A stretch of DNA of 64,000 nucleotides from Polytrichum commune (Eukaryota > Streptophyta > Polytrichopsida > Polytrichales > Polytrichaceae), in assembly GCA_950295325.1 (NCBI GenBank), contig OX485803.1, forward strand, positions 866,001-930,000. The letters are read 5' to 3'. This document shows positions 38,401 to 45,270 of the stretch, piece after piece. Under the pieces are notes generated by a model that was not told the origin of the DNA, searched no databases, and saw only the letters and a program-made list of their open reading frames with translations. How positions within the stretch are numbered: position 1 is the first letter of the stretch; each line of letters opens with the position of its first letter. The translations under genes were made by a program, and so were the position numbers.

Positions 38401-39795
38401 ATTTGGGCAATTTGGTGTGCAACTTGGGTGACAAAATAACTGTTCAGCTATTTGAAGTGCGTTTTTTTCTAGTTTGGATGGTGCTTTGTGATAGGTTTTG
38501 AAGTCGTCGGGTGTCATAAGGGTTGTTCTGTTAGGGAGGGTGATGTGTTGTATTTTATAGATATTATGGATTAATAATTTATGTAAAAATTTGAGTGATA
38601 GATCGGGGTTGAGGTGTGGGAGTTCGTTAGTAGCTTGTGTACGCCATTCTTGTTCCAATTCTGTCATATGTAGTTGGAAGTTTTCATTTGTGCTTTTAAG
38701 GTGAATTCCTCCGGCAGTTTTTAAGAGAAATAATGTTCGTATGGTCGGTGATCTAATGCAATCGTGTTGTGTTATTCGTGGGATTTGTTCTGCGCCTCCA
38801 TATTTAGCTAATATATGTTGTATAAGTCCTTTGTATATTATACCTATTCTCCCTTGGTCGTTAAGTGCATTTCTTAGTTGTTCGCCGATGCATCTTAAGT
38901 ATGCATTTTTTAATGAAAAGGCCTCAAGGCCAAAGAGTTCGTGGGGTAGTTGGGTTATTACGTTTGCTGTGCATTTTGGTAGTCCACATATTGTCTTTTG
39001 GATTCCTATAATTTTTTTGTCTAGTTTTTTGATGGTCGGGAGGGAGTATGGGACTGCGTAAAAACTGTATGTTATGCCTGCTCTAATGACGGTGTCGACC
39101 ATGTTGATTTTTTGTTTAATTGTGGCAGGACATTTGGCTAGATGTTTGCATTGGTGGTTTATTTTGTTTGTGGTGATGTGTGTTTGTAGTTTCCATTTTA
39201 GTGAAGGTACTAGTTGAATGCCTAGGTATACATAAGGTTCGTTTTGGTGTAGAACGGGAATTGGTTGGTTTCTGCAAGATATGTTGTGGTTTTGTATTTG
39301 AATTTTGAATTTTACAGGGTTTAATTTGGATTTGTTGGGGCAACCTGTGATGGCACATTTTTGTACACCTAAATCCATTCCAGCCCATTCGCAGAATTTA
39401 TCTAGTTTATTTAATTGTGTTTGTAGTGATTGGAGATTGTTTGTTATAGCGGCGAGGTCGTCTGCGTATGCTGCAGAGCTAATGGTTAATTTCGATGTGC
39501 CAAATGTATACCCGTTTTTGTCCCTTTGTAGCCATCTGAGTAATGGTTCAAGGAATATTAGAAATAAGTATGGGCTTAGGGTGTCACCTTGGATGGTGCC
39601 TCTTTGTATGGGTATTGGTTTTGTTTTGCCGAAGTGTTCGCCGGTAAATATGGTGGTAGAGTGTGCGTAGATATTTCCAATTAGTGTTACGGCATCTAAT
39701 GGATACCCAAGGTCTTTCATTATGGCTAAAAGTCTAGCGTGGTCAAGGGAGCCGAATGCATTTTTGAAATCTATGTATAGGAGGTATATGTTTTG
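35491..39795 (-). CDS. LINE ORF2, C-terminal part: RT core, methyltransferase-like domain, RNase H, zinc and KPD block
   Basis: The frame opens at about 39795 with RT motif A (YIDFKNAF, Asp codon 39769-39771). Numbering from the Met at 39720: RT QRGTIQGDTLSPYL (39-52) and YADD (85-88). After a long linker, residues about 705-850 contain FYSPF, FGALGTAF, WEGIGYAHPHNEE (AHPH at 754-757) and VIPNINWY, resembling PCIF1-type adenine methyltransferases. RNase H has Asp928 (TDGS), RAELMAI, FTDCLNCL and NEQADKLA, so all four acidic positions are kept. Then come CSICN...C zinc residues, C-x-C-x4-C-x-C and KPD (1278-1280) followed 27 residues later by Glu1307 in EFTYCNDRFP, then PLIVITAGARG. The protein nicks target DNA and reverse-transcribes its RNA. 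The methyltransferase-like and KPD assignments are inference. Confidence 0.9.
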   Translation of the reverse strand, partial: QNIYLLYIDFKNAFGSLDHARLLAIMKDLGYPLDAVTLIGNIYAHSTTIFTGEHFGKTKPIPIQRGTIQGDTLSPYLFLIFLEPLLRWLQRDKNGYTFGTSKLTISSAAYADDLAAITNNLQSLQTQLNKLDKFCEWAGMDLGVQKCAITGCPNKSKLNPVKFKIQIQNHNISCRNQPIPVLHQNEPYVYLGIQLVPSLKWKLQTHITTNKINHQCKHLAKCPATIKQKINMVDTVIRAGITYSFYAVPYSLPTIKKLDKKIIGIQKTICGLPKCTANVITQLPHELFGLEAFSLKNAYLRCIGEQLRNALNDQGRIGIIYKGLIQHILAKYGGAEQIPRITQHDCIRSPTIRTLFLLKTAGGIHLKSTNENFQLHMTELEQEWRTQATNELPHLNPDLSLKFLHKLLIHNIYKIQHITLPNRTTLMTPDDFKTYHKAPSKLEKNALQIAEQLFCHPSCTPNCPNPYTIHPPARTLKPEYISNNQNLVPRAPNDPPQPPISQQQLHPNPPPSIKNNPTRFAINIIIDHKTKIIKDKYKITKKFNIYLCQWNLQNNIIYNKWMPQRELFPFNHPTVIAHNITLLTEYYTKLQHRHYKTILNTHFTPEQNRDTRFIPPSTTIPLTQIYITECNPEKDILTNKDTIQIHNEEAHIYEDTGKHLITIPTTRLNWLWQQYNKARYNSHGLVPQTQTFEKEVVWLYQRYKSKIPKNGSTKTTLHTLPTNIIDSLITTFNISHSYFSSPVTCSTQISKFYSPFVRDKVFGALGTAFQYKWEGIGYAHPHNEEIAQQAIHWARLAAKNDPNTITIVVIPNINWYQDPSPYTGPFPDTHAITHFAADTITYEEPTIPQDRYRPKTEPLAIQILCIHHQNHNIGTLHQMNTLEIILENLQIPQYYLHNAPPTPHNTPVNKNKKWNKLIYPPATYQTTLNTPPLPNFETNTTLKFQPQHCYYTDGSFIPPTQKANRHWKKEKAGYGIYNSTKVDMQISKRLPGLQTCFRAELMAIHKTLKLISTKYPNEPAHIFTDCLNCLYNLNTHIKHPTMQNNHADKTILTNMVEILKTRTQPTTFYKVKAHINIVGNEQADKLAKLGARKIYSIASKSYEHAHTTPFYFKKDKWPGPMKRPDKGPVRCLQTYLTKHDQENNIEIMTNQFPNISKWTMNPDIDNELSNAFWHNPMITDVQKTNILKFCTGQYMGNARKQLFFGRERFPSITCSICNSEDADTWLHVLLKCNHHHIHAIRVKRHNKAVWELRKLILSSEKSRCYILMNAGTFNNNSQENTVPPWLLTCSCEQQRCHCNARFKPDILCVKGHPYNTNPPSNPSNNLTIQFVEFTYCNDRFPQETITNKIQKYQPLINNIAELGWKVDPLIVITAGARGTTHIPSIKLLETNFKIPENNIKHTFKEINTIAIQHAGSIILHKRKIENNQPLPPDQ

Positions 39796-42700
39796 GTTTG
39801 TAAATCTTCTAAGGCTGCTATGAGTAGTTGTAGTTGTCTAGATGTGCTTCTTTCTGCTCTGAATTCTTCTTGACTGTCGTGTAGTATTTGGTGTTTTTCA
39901 CCGTATGCTGATAATATTAGTGTTAGTGTGCTAGTGAATAGTTTGTAGATTGTGTTTGCCAGTGTTATAGGCCTGTGGTTTGTTAATAGTGATGGATCCC
40001 CTTTTTTGTATAAAAGTATGATTAGACTTGTTTTCCATGATGCTGGGATTTTTTTTTGTTTATAGCAGTGGGTAAAAAAAAGAAGTAGCATTTTATGAAA
40101 GTTGTCAGGCATGTTTTTTAGTATTGAGTTTGGAATTTTGTTTGGGCCTGGTGTTTTGTTATTGGATAGGTGTTTTAAACATAAGTCGTATGTTTCTTGG
40201 TCGAAGTATTTATGAAGTGGTATTTGTGGGTCTCCTCTTGTATTTATTATAAATCCATCAAGGTCATGCCATGGGTATTGTTTAACTCCACATGTGCAAT
40301 TATTTGTGTGTTCTGGCTGGTGATAGCATGTTGAAACTGTAGGTTTGTTACTAATTGCTTGTTGTATATGAATTTCGCTTGCTATGTCTTCTGGGTTGGT
40401 TAGTATGTTGTTGTTTCTATCTTTAATGCAGTCTAACGGCGGTGTGTCTTGGTTTTTAAAAACTTTGTTATTTATTTTTTTTGGGTTTTTTTCATATAGT
40501 TGTCTGTATTTTGCGATGGTTTTTTTGACGCATTCTTGGGTGTATTTAGTTGTAATTTTTCGTGCTTGTTTGTTTGCAGTTTTGGCTAGTTCTGCTAATG
40601 TTTTAATCCATTCTTGTGGGTTTATATCTGGGTGAGGTGGTGGGGGGATGGTAATGTGGTTGTGGTTTTTTAGTTCTTCTATTACTGGGTGGTTTTGCCA
40701 TAATGGTATGGTTTTTGTAATGTAAATTGTTTTTCTTATTAGGTGGTATGTAGATAAGTGTTTTTTCCATTGTTTTTGTAGTTTTCTTGGCAAGAATCCT
40801 CCTTGTTGAGCTGTACGGTGTGTTAGTGCAGGTAACGGGGGGGCACTGCAAGTTTCTTGGGTTTTTTCTGATATTTGTTGTATTAAGTAGTCTAATTTGG
40901 TGCAAGATACTTGCCATTGGTTGTCTGTTAAGTGTTCATTCATCAATGTTGAGGTGAGTTCGTTTATTTGGAGGGAGTTTTCTTCGAAAAATAATATTTT
41001 GAGTTTTTCAATGTTATCTTGTGGAATGGGGTTTAGAATCCTTGGTGGTTTGTTTATTTTTGGTTGTGTGGGGCGGGCTAAGAGTGTGTTGGGTGGTATT
41101 TGTAGTGTGACTGGTGAGTGGTCTGAATTTAGGTTATAGTCGTGGTTTGTGTTTGAAGTATATAGTGTGTTATTAGGCGTTTGAATATAATATCCATCAA
41201 TTAAGCTTGTTTGAGTATAGTTTTGTCCACCTTGTCTGGTAAATGTGCTATTTGTTGGGATGTAAGTTAAATTTAGAGTATCTGTGAATGTACGCCATTC
41301 CTTATCTTCTATTTGTGGGGGTATTATGCTGGATTCGTTTTGTCTCCCTATAAGGGCTATGTCTCTGTTAAAGTCCCCGCATAGTATGTAGGAGTGGTTT
41401 GGGTGTGCCAAGATTTGTTGTGTTATTTGTTGTTGAATTGTTGCGATGTATTGGATGTCTTCTAAGTGGGAAGGCATATACATGTGTAGGATTAGCCATG
41501 GTTGTAGTGGTGTGTTTTGTATTTGTATAATTTGTAAATATGGTGAGATTTCAGTTGGGGTAGGTATTTTGGTGATATTTCCTGGGTATGCATATTTGTT
41601 ATTTATTAGAGTGAGGAGTCCTCCTCTTGCCGGGGTATATGGCATTCTCTGTTGTATGCATCGTGTTAGAGCATGTGTGTTATTAAAAATTAGCTTATAT
41701 TCTGGAAATAGGTTTTGTATATATTTGGTTGATTTTGTTGCGGTTAGTTTGGTTTCTTGTATTGTGATGATTGCTGGGCTTGTTGTGGTGTTTGTGATTA
41801 AGTTGTATATGTTTGGAAGGGCTGTGTTTAGAGATGAGGCGTTCCATGTGATGATGTATGTGTTATGGTTAGTTGTTTGTATCTCTTGGTTTTGCGGTAA
41901 TGGTATATTGGGTAGTGGGGGTGGGTGTGAGTATTCTGTTATGGGTTCGTTGCATTTGAGGGATTCTATTAATAAATTTTCGGGTAGGAATGGGAATTTG
42001 TTTGTTAGTAATTGAAGGTTTGGGGGATTATTGTTTTGCTTTATAAAATCATATAGTTGTTTGTGAATGGTATTGGGGGGGTTAATTAGGTTTTGGTTGG
42101 TGCTTATAAATTCTGTGTATGGGTGTGGTTTTAGGATGTGTCTCTCTGGGGGGTTTTGGAGAAGTGCTATTTTTACAAGGAGTGTTGTTGTCCAGTCTGG
42201 GTTGGGTATGTGTATTAGTTGGTGGTCACATGTTTCTAGTGATGGACTTATCGTGGTAATGAGTGCGTATAATATGCGTTGAGGTGGGTGCTGTTGGTTT
42301 TCTTGTATGTATCTTGAGAGGTGTGGGTGTCTTATAGATGTGGCAATGTGGTTTGGGTGTGTTGTTTTTAGACATGCAGCAAATTGTTTTGCTAAATGTT
42401 GGTACTCTGGGTGTAGTTTTATTGTGCAAGATATAAAATATGTTTTATTCCTACTTTTGTGTGATGGTGGGTGCGTTTTAAGTATGTTTGGCATTGGTCC
42501 CGGATTAGTTTCGATGTCTCCACAGAGGAGTAATAGGAGTTTCGAGGAGTGGTTATTTAGGTAGTTTGATATGTTGGTGATGTTGTTTTTGGTAGTAAGG
42601 TGTTTTTGTTTGTTGATTTTTTTGAGGGGGTTAGGGGATTTGTGAGTAGTGTGGTTTTGGTGTTGAAGATTATTGTGTTTTCGAGTATTTTGTATAGGGG

Positions 42701-42989
42701 TTTTGGATGGTGTATATGTCATTTTGTTTTTATTATTTTTATGGGGTGGTATAAATGCGTATGTTTTTTTGCCGAGGCCGGTAGGCCAAGGCATTTTAGG
42801 TTTGATTTTGGTGGTAGCTATTTGGTAATTTTTTGTGATGTTGCATTTGGCGTGAAATTTGCTTGTGTATTGTTGGGTCCCGTGTGGCGTGTTGTTATTG
42901 TATTTACTGGTGTTTTTGGAGAGTCTGGTGTTTTTGTGTGTTGGCCTAGAGTGTGCGTGTTTATTATTTTCGTGAGGTGGAATGGTCAT
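39771..42989 (-). CDS. LINE ORF2, N-terminal part: 2A leader, APE endonuclease, start of RT
   Basis: This is a 1072-codon frame. Residues 1-156 are Lys/Asn/Thr-rich and end in LLLLLC. GDIETNPGP at 157-165 is a complete 2A motif. Residues 166-375 have no recognised domain. APE endonuclease spans about 378-630: WNASS (Asn383), QETKL (Glu412), LCGDFNRD (Asp539, Asn541), LIDGYY (Asp598), NSDHSP (Asp623, His624), so the key residues are in place. The RT begins near residue 940 (KTPGPNKIP, NHRPITLANTIYKLF). The frame ends early in a stop at 39771-39773. The correct RT frame continues from about 39795, so one small indel near 39785-39805 separates the halves. The true start could lie upstream in the spacer. 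Confidence 0.9.
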   Translation of the reverse strand: MTIPPHENNKHAHSRPTHKNTRLSKNTSKYNNNTPHGTQQYTSKFHAKCNITKNYQIATTKIKPKMPWPTGLGKKTYAFIPPHKNNKNKMTYTPSKTPIQNTRKHNNLQHQNHTTHKSPNPLKKINKQKHLTTKNNITNISNYLNNHSSKLLLLLCGDIETNPGPMPNILKTHPPSHKSRNKTYFISCTIKLHPEYQHLAKQFAACLKTTHPNHIATSIRHPHLSRYIQENQQHPPQRILYALITTISPSLETCDHQLIHIPNPDWTTTLLVKIALLQNPPERHILKPHPYTEFISTNQNLINPPNTIHKQLYDFIKQNNNPPNLQLLTNKFPFLPENLLIESLKCNEPITEYSHPPPLPNIPLPQNQEIQTTNHNTYIITWNASSLNTALPNIYNLITNTTTSPAIITIQETKLTATKSTKYIQNLFPEYKLIFNNTHALTRCIQQRMPYTPARGGLLTLINNKYAYPGNITKIPTPTEISPYLQIIQIQNTPLQPWLILHMYMPSHLEDIQYIATIQQQITQQILAHPNHSYILCGDFNRDIALIGRQNESSIIPPQIEDKEWRTFTDTLNLTYIPTNSTFTRQGGQNYTQTSLIDGYYIQTPNNTLYTSNTNHDYNLNSDHSPVTLQIPPNTLLARPTQPKINKPPRILNPIPQDNIEKLKILFFEENSLQINELTSTLMNEHLTDNQWQVSCTKLDYLIQQISEKTQETCSAPPLPALTHRTAQQGGFLPRKLQKQWKKHLSTYHLIRKTIYITKTIPLWQNHPVIEELKNHNHITIPPPPHPDINPQEWIKTLAELAKTANKQARKITTKYTQECVKKTIAKYRQLYEKNPKKINNKVFKNQDTPPLDCIKDRNNNILTNPEDIASEIHIQQAISNKPTVSTCYHQPEHTNNCTCGVKQYPWHDLDGFIINTRGDPQIPLHKYFDQETYDLCLKHLSNNKTPGPNKIPNSILKNMPDNFHKMLLLFFTHCYKQKKIPASWKTSLIILLYKKGDPSLLTNHRPITLANTIYKLFTSTLTLILSAYGEKHQILHDSQEEFRAERSTSRQLQLLIAALEDLQTKTYTSYT
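42495..42521 (-). other. 2A ribosome-skipping motif in LINE ORF2
   Basis: GDIETNPGP is encoded at 42521 down to 42495, preceded by SSKLLLLLC. It fits the D-[VI]-E-x-N-P-G-P consensus exactly. In known 2A sequences the ribosome fails to join the Gly to the following Pro. That would release a 164-residue leader and restart at Pro165. Activity here is inferred, not shown. Confidence 0.85.
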
Positions 42990-43644
42990 ATGTCTTTTTT
43001 GGCCTAGGTTGTTAGTCCGAGGCCATTTAGGTTTTATTGTGGTGGTGAGTGTTTGGTGTTGGTGTTTTATCTGGGTTTTATTCTTGGTATGACTTTTACT
43101 TATGTGGTCTAAAGGTCCATATGTTGGGTTTTTGTTATATTTTTGTGTTTTGTTAGAGATGCTATTGTTTTTTTTGGGGAGTTTTTTATCATCTCATCTT
43201 TGTGTGAGTGAAAAAATTTGTATTTAGTTTGTAAGTATGTTGGTTTGTTGGTAATTTTGATATTGTTATGAGGGATGCCTAGAGTGGGGGTTTCATTGGT
43301 TTTGATGTTTGTTATGTGCTTAGGTTGTTTGATTGCTTTGTATGTTTTTTGTGTTGGTGTGCTTTTATTCTTTCGTCTTTGTTGGTTTTGAGTAGTTTGG
43401 GTGGGTGGTTTCTTTTGTTGTTGTTTTCCTTCTTTTATTTTTTTGGCGAGGCCGGTAGGCCGAGCCCGTTTTAGTTGGGTTTTGTTTTTGTTTAGAAGTT
43501 GTGATTTTGTTTTATAGTGTTGTTTGACACTTTTTATTTGAGTTTGTGGATTTGTTTTTCTTTTGGGGTTTTTGGTATATATTAGAGTATCTATGGATAC
43601 TAGTAGGTATGGATTATTTATTCCCGTAGCGTTGTTTGACCAAG
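42990..43644 (-). other. ORF1-ORF2 spacer with repeated basic motif
   Basis: On the minus strand the segments at about 43435-43475, 43005-43040 and (within ORF2) 42765-42800 encode related sequences: ARPTGLAKKIK, KWPRTNNLGQKRH and MPWPTGLGKKTY. The latter two are each followed by (F/T)IPPH(K/E)NNK. Stops near 43090-43110 prevent a continuous frame. It may be remnant coding sequence from internal duplication of the ORF2 leader. Confidence 0.5.
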
Positions 43645-45270
43645 CTAGTTTGTCGTATCCATGTTTCCTTCAATGGCCGAGGAGCTAGCCATCTCTAGTG
43701 CTTGCATGGTTGTGGCGAGTTGTCTTTTTAGAAGTGTCATTTGTGTGTAGAGGGTTGATGTTGATTTTTCCGCGGCTTTTTCTGCAATTTGTTGTTGCTC
43801 GCTTCGTAACTCTTCCTTCATAGTGGTAATTTCCTCTCTTATTCCGATTATCTCTTTCATGAGATCTTTGTGTAGGTTTCCCTTTGTGGGAATGTTCTCA
43901 AGTGTTTCAATGGTACTTGCAAGGGCAGTGTTCACATCACTAAACCCTAGTCTTGTGAGTTCAATTGCACTTGGTGCATTAGCTCCGTCAAGGCTCCTAG
44001 GGTGGGGGGTAAACTCTACATATTTACCAAGTAATTTTACCGTTTTCTTGCCAAATTTCTTGTATACCATAGCATTTAGGCATTGAATGTTGCATGAGCC
44101 TAGATGCTTACCATTTTTGTCATCTCGTTTGAAGAAAAAGTTGACCGCGTTCTTAGGCCCCATATGTGCTTCAATACTCTTCTCAATTTCTTCCACGCTT
44201 TTTGCTTTGTTTAGATTTTTGGCGATGAGGATGAGGGCGTTCTTCCTTGCGATGTCATCCTTGGATGCGAGTGATCGATCGGCTAATTTCCCGTCCAAGA
44301 TTTCGTTGTTGTAGGTGATTTGATGCTCTTTCATCCGTTGTGCTTGTTCCGGTGAAGAGGCTACTACCCATGCGAAGAGGTTTTTTTTTTTTTTTTGGAT
44401 GTTAGTTATTTCGTATTCCGTTCCCCTTTGGAAGCTCTCTTCTACGATTTTTTCGAACATTTCGTACCATTCTTTGAATGCTAGCCCCTCACTTGTGATC
44501 TTGACTGATAAAAGGTTATTCAAGGCTAGGGAGTCATATGTTTTACATATTTTTCCCCTTTTGAATTTACCCTCATCAAGTTTGAGAATGAATGGGCGGA
44601 GTCCTTGAAGGAGCTCCACCCCATCAATCTCGGGGGTTTTCAAATGTAGTTTTATTACCCCACTCCATTTTGTGGATTTGTGGTAACACATGAGCGCAAT
44701 GGGTTCCCCTATTATATCCCCTAGCTCAATGTTCATTTCTTTGAGTCTCGACTCTACTAATGTCATGACCGTATCTTTTTCCCAATCTATTTCACTCATT
44801 TCAAATATGATTGCGATTTGGTAGTCAAATGAGAAGCCAAACTTATCAACCTCGACATCCGAAGGGATTTGTGTGAGGTTGAAGTGTTGACCCTCCTTTC
44901 CGTCCTCTCTAGAGTTAGGCCATTCTTCTTGGATGACAAAGGGGAAGGAAGATATGACGGATTGACATTCTCTAGCTTCTTTCTCTCTCATCCCGTTTTT
45001 TACTAGCGTGGCTACCGGGACATGGCTATCCATTGGGAGTCCTTTTCCTCTATTCGTCCAATTCATAGCTTGGTACCCTAGCCAAAAGGGAGGGCGTTTC
45101 AAACCGGAGTTTGATTTGCCCTTAGCCTTCTTTTGGTTTGTGGTGACTTGAGCGGTAGAGGATGAACGTTTTTGAGTTACAAACATTTCAACATCGGGGT
45201 TATTTTCTAGGGCTAGGAGTTTCTCTTTGTATCTTTGGGAGGAGCTTGAGTTTGTGGCCCTTTGAGACAT
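43645..45270 (-). CDS. LINE ORF1 protein
   Basis: The frame from the Met at 45270 (MSQRATNSSSS) gives 541 residues ending GNMDTTN. The open frame itself continues upstream to 47010, but that extension is low-complexity and Thr/Pro-rich and then looks like leader sequence, so I prefer the internal start. The middle region contains GEPIALMCYHKSTKWSGVIKL and, near residue 400, KHLGSCNIQCLNAMVYKKFG. Residues about 465-530 (MKEIIGIREEITTMKEELRSE and onward) look like a coiled coil, which in LINE ORF1 proteins drives trimerisation. No CCHC knuckle was seen. The presumed role is binding the element's RNA. A T15 tract at about 44383 encodes a Lys run. Confidence 0.7.
   Translation of the reverse strand: MSQRATNSSSSQRYKEKLLALENNPDVEMFVTQKRSSSTAQVTTNQKKAKGKSNSGLKRPPFWLGYQAMNWTNRGKGLPMDSHVPVATLVKNGMREKEARECQSVISSFPFVIQEEWPNSREDGKEGQHFNLTQIPSDVEVDKFGFSFDYQIAIIFEMSEIDWEKDTVMTLVESRLKEMNIELGDIIGEPIALMCYHKSTKWSGVIKLHLKTPEIDGVELLQGLRPFILKLDEGKFKRGKICKTYDSLALNNLLSVKITSEGLAFKEWYEMFEKIVEESFQRGTEYEITNIQKKKKNLFAWVVASSPEQAQRMKEHQITYNNEILDGKLADRSLASKDDIARKNALILIAKNLNKAKSVEEIEKSIEAHMGPKNAVNFFFKRDDKNGKHLGSCNIQCLNAMVYKKFGKKTVKLLGKYVEFTPHPRSLDGANAPSAIELTRLGFSDVNTALASTIETLENIPTKGNLHKDLMKEIIGIREEITTMKEELRSEQQQIAEKAAEKSTSTLYTQMTLLKRQLATTMQALEMASSSAIEGNMDTTN

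Noticed and set aside
36662-42564. Many plus-strand frames opposite the LINE
   Set aside because: They mirror the biased composition of the real minus-strand ORF2 and carry no domains.
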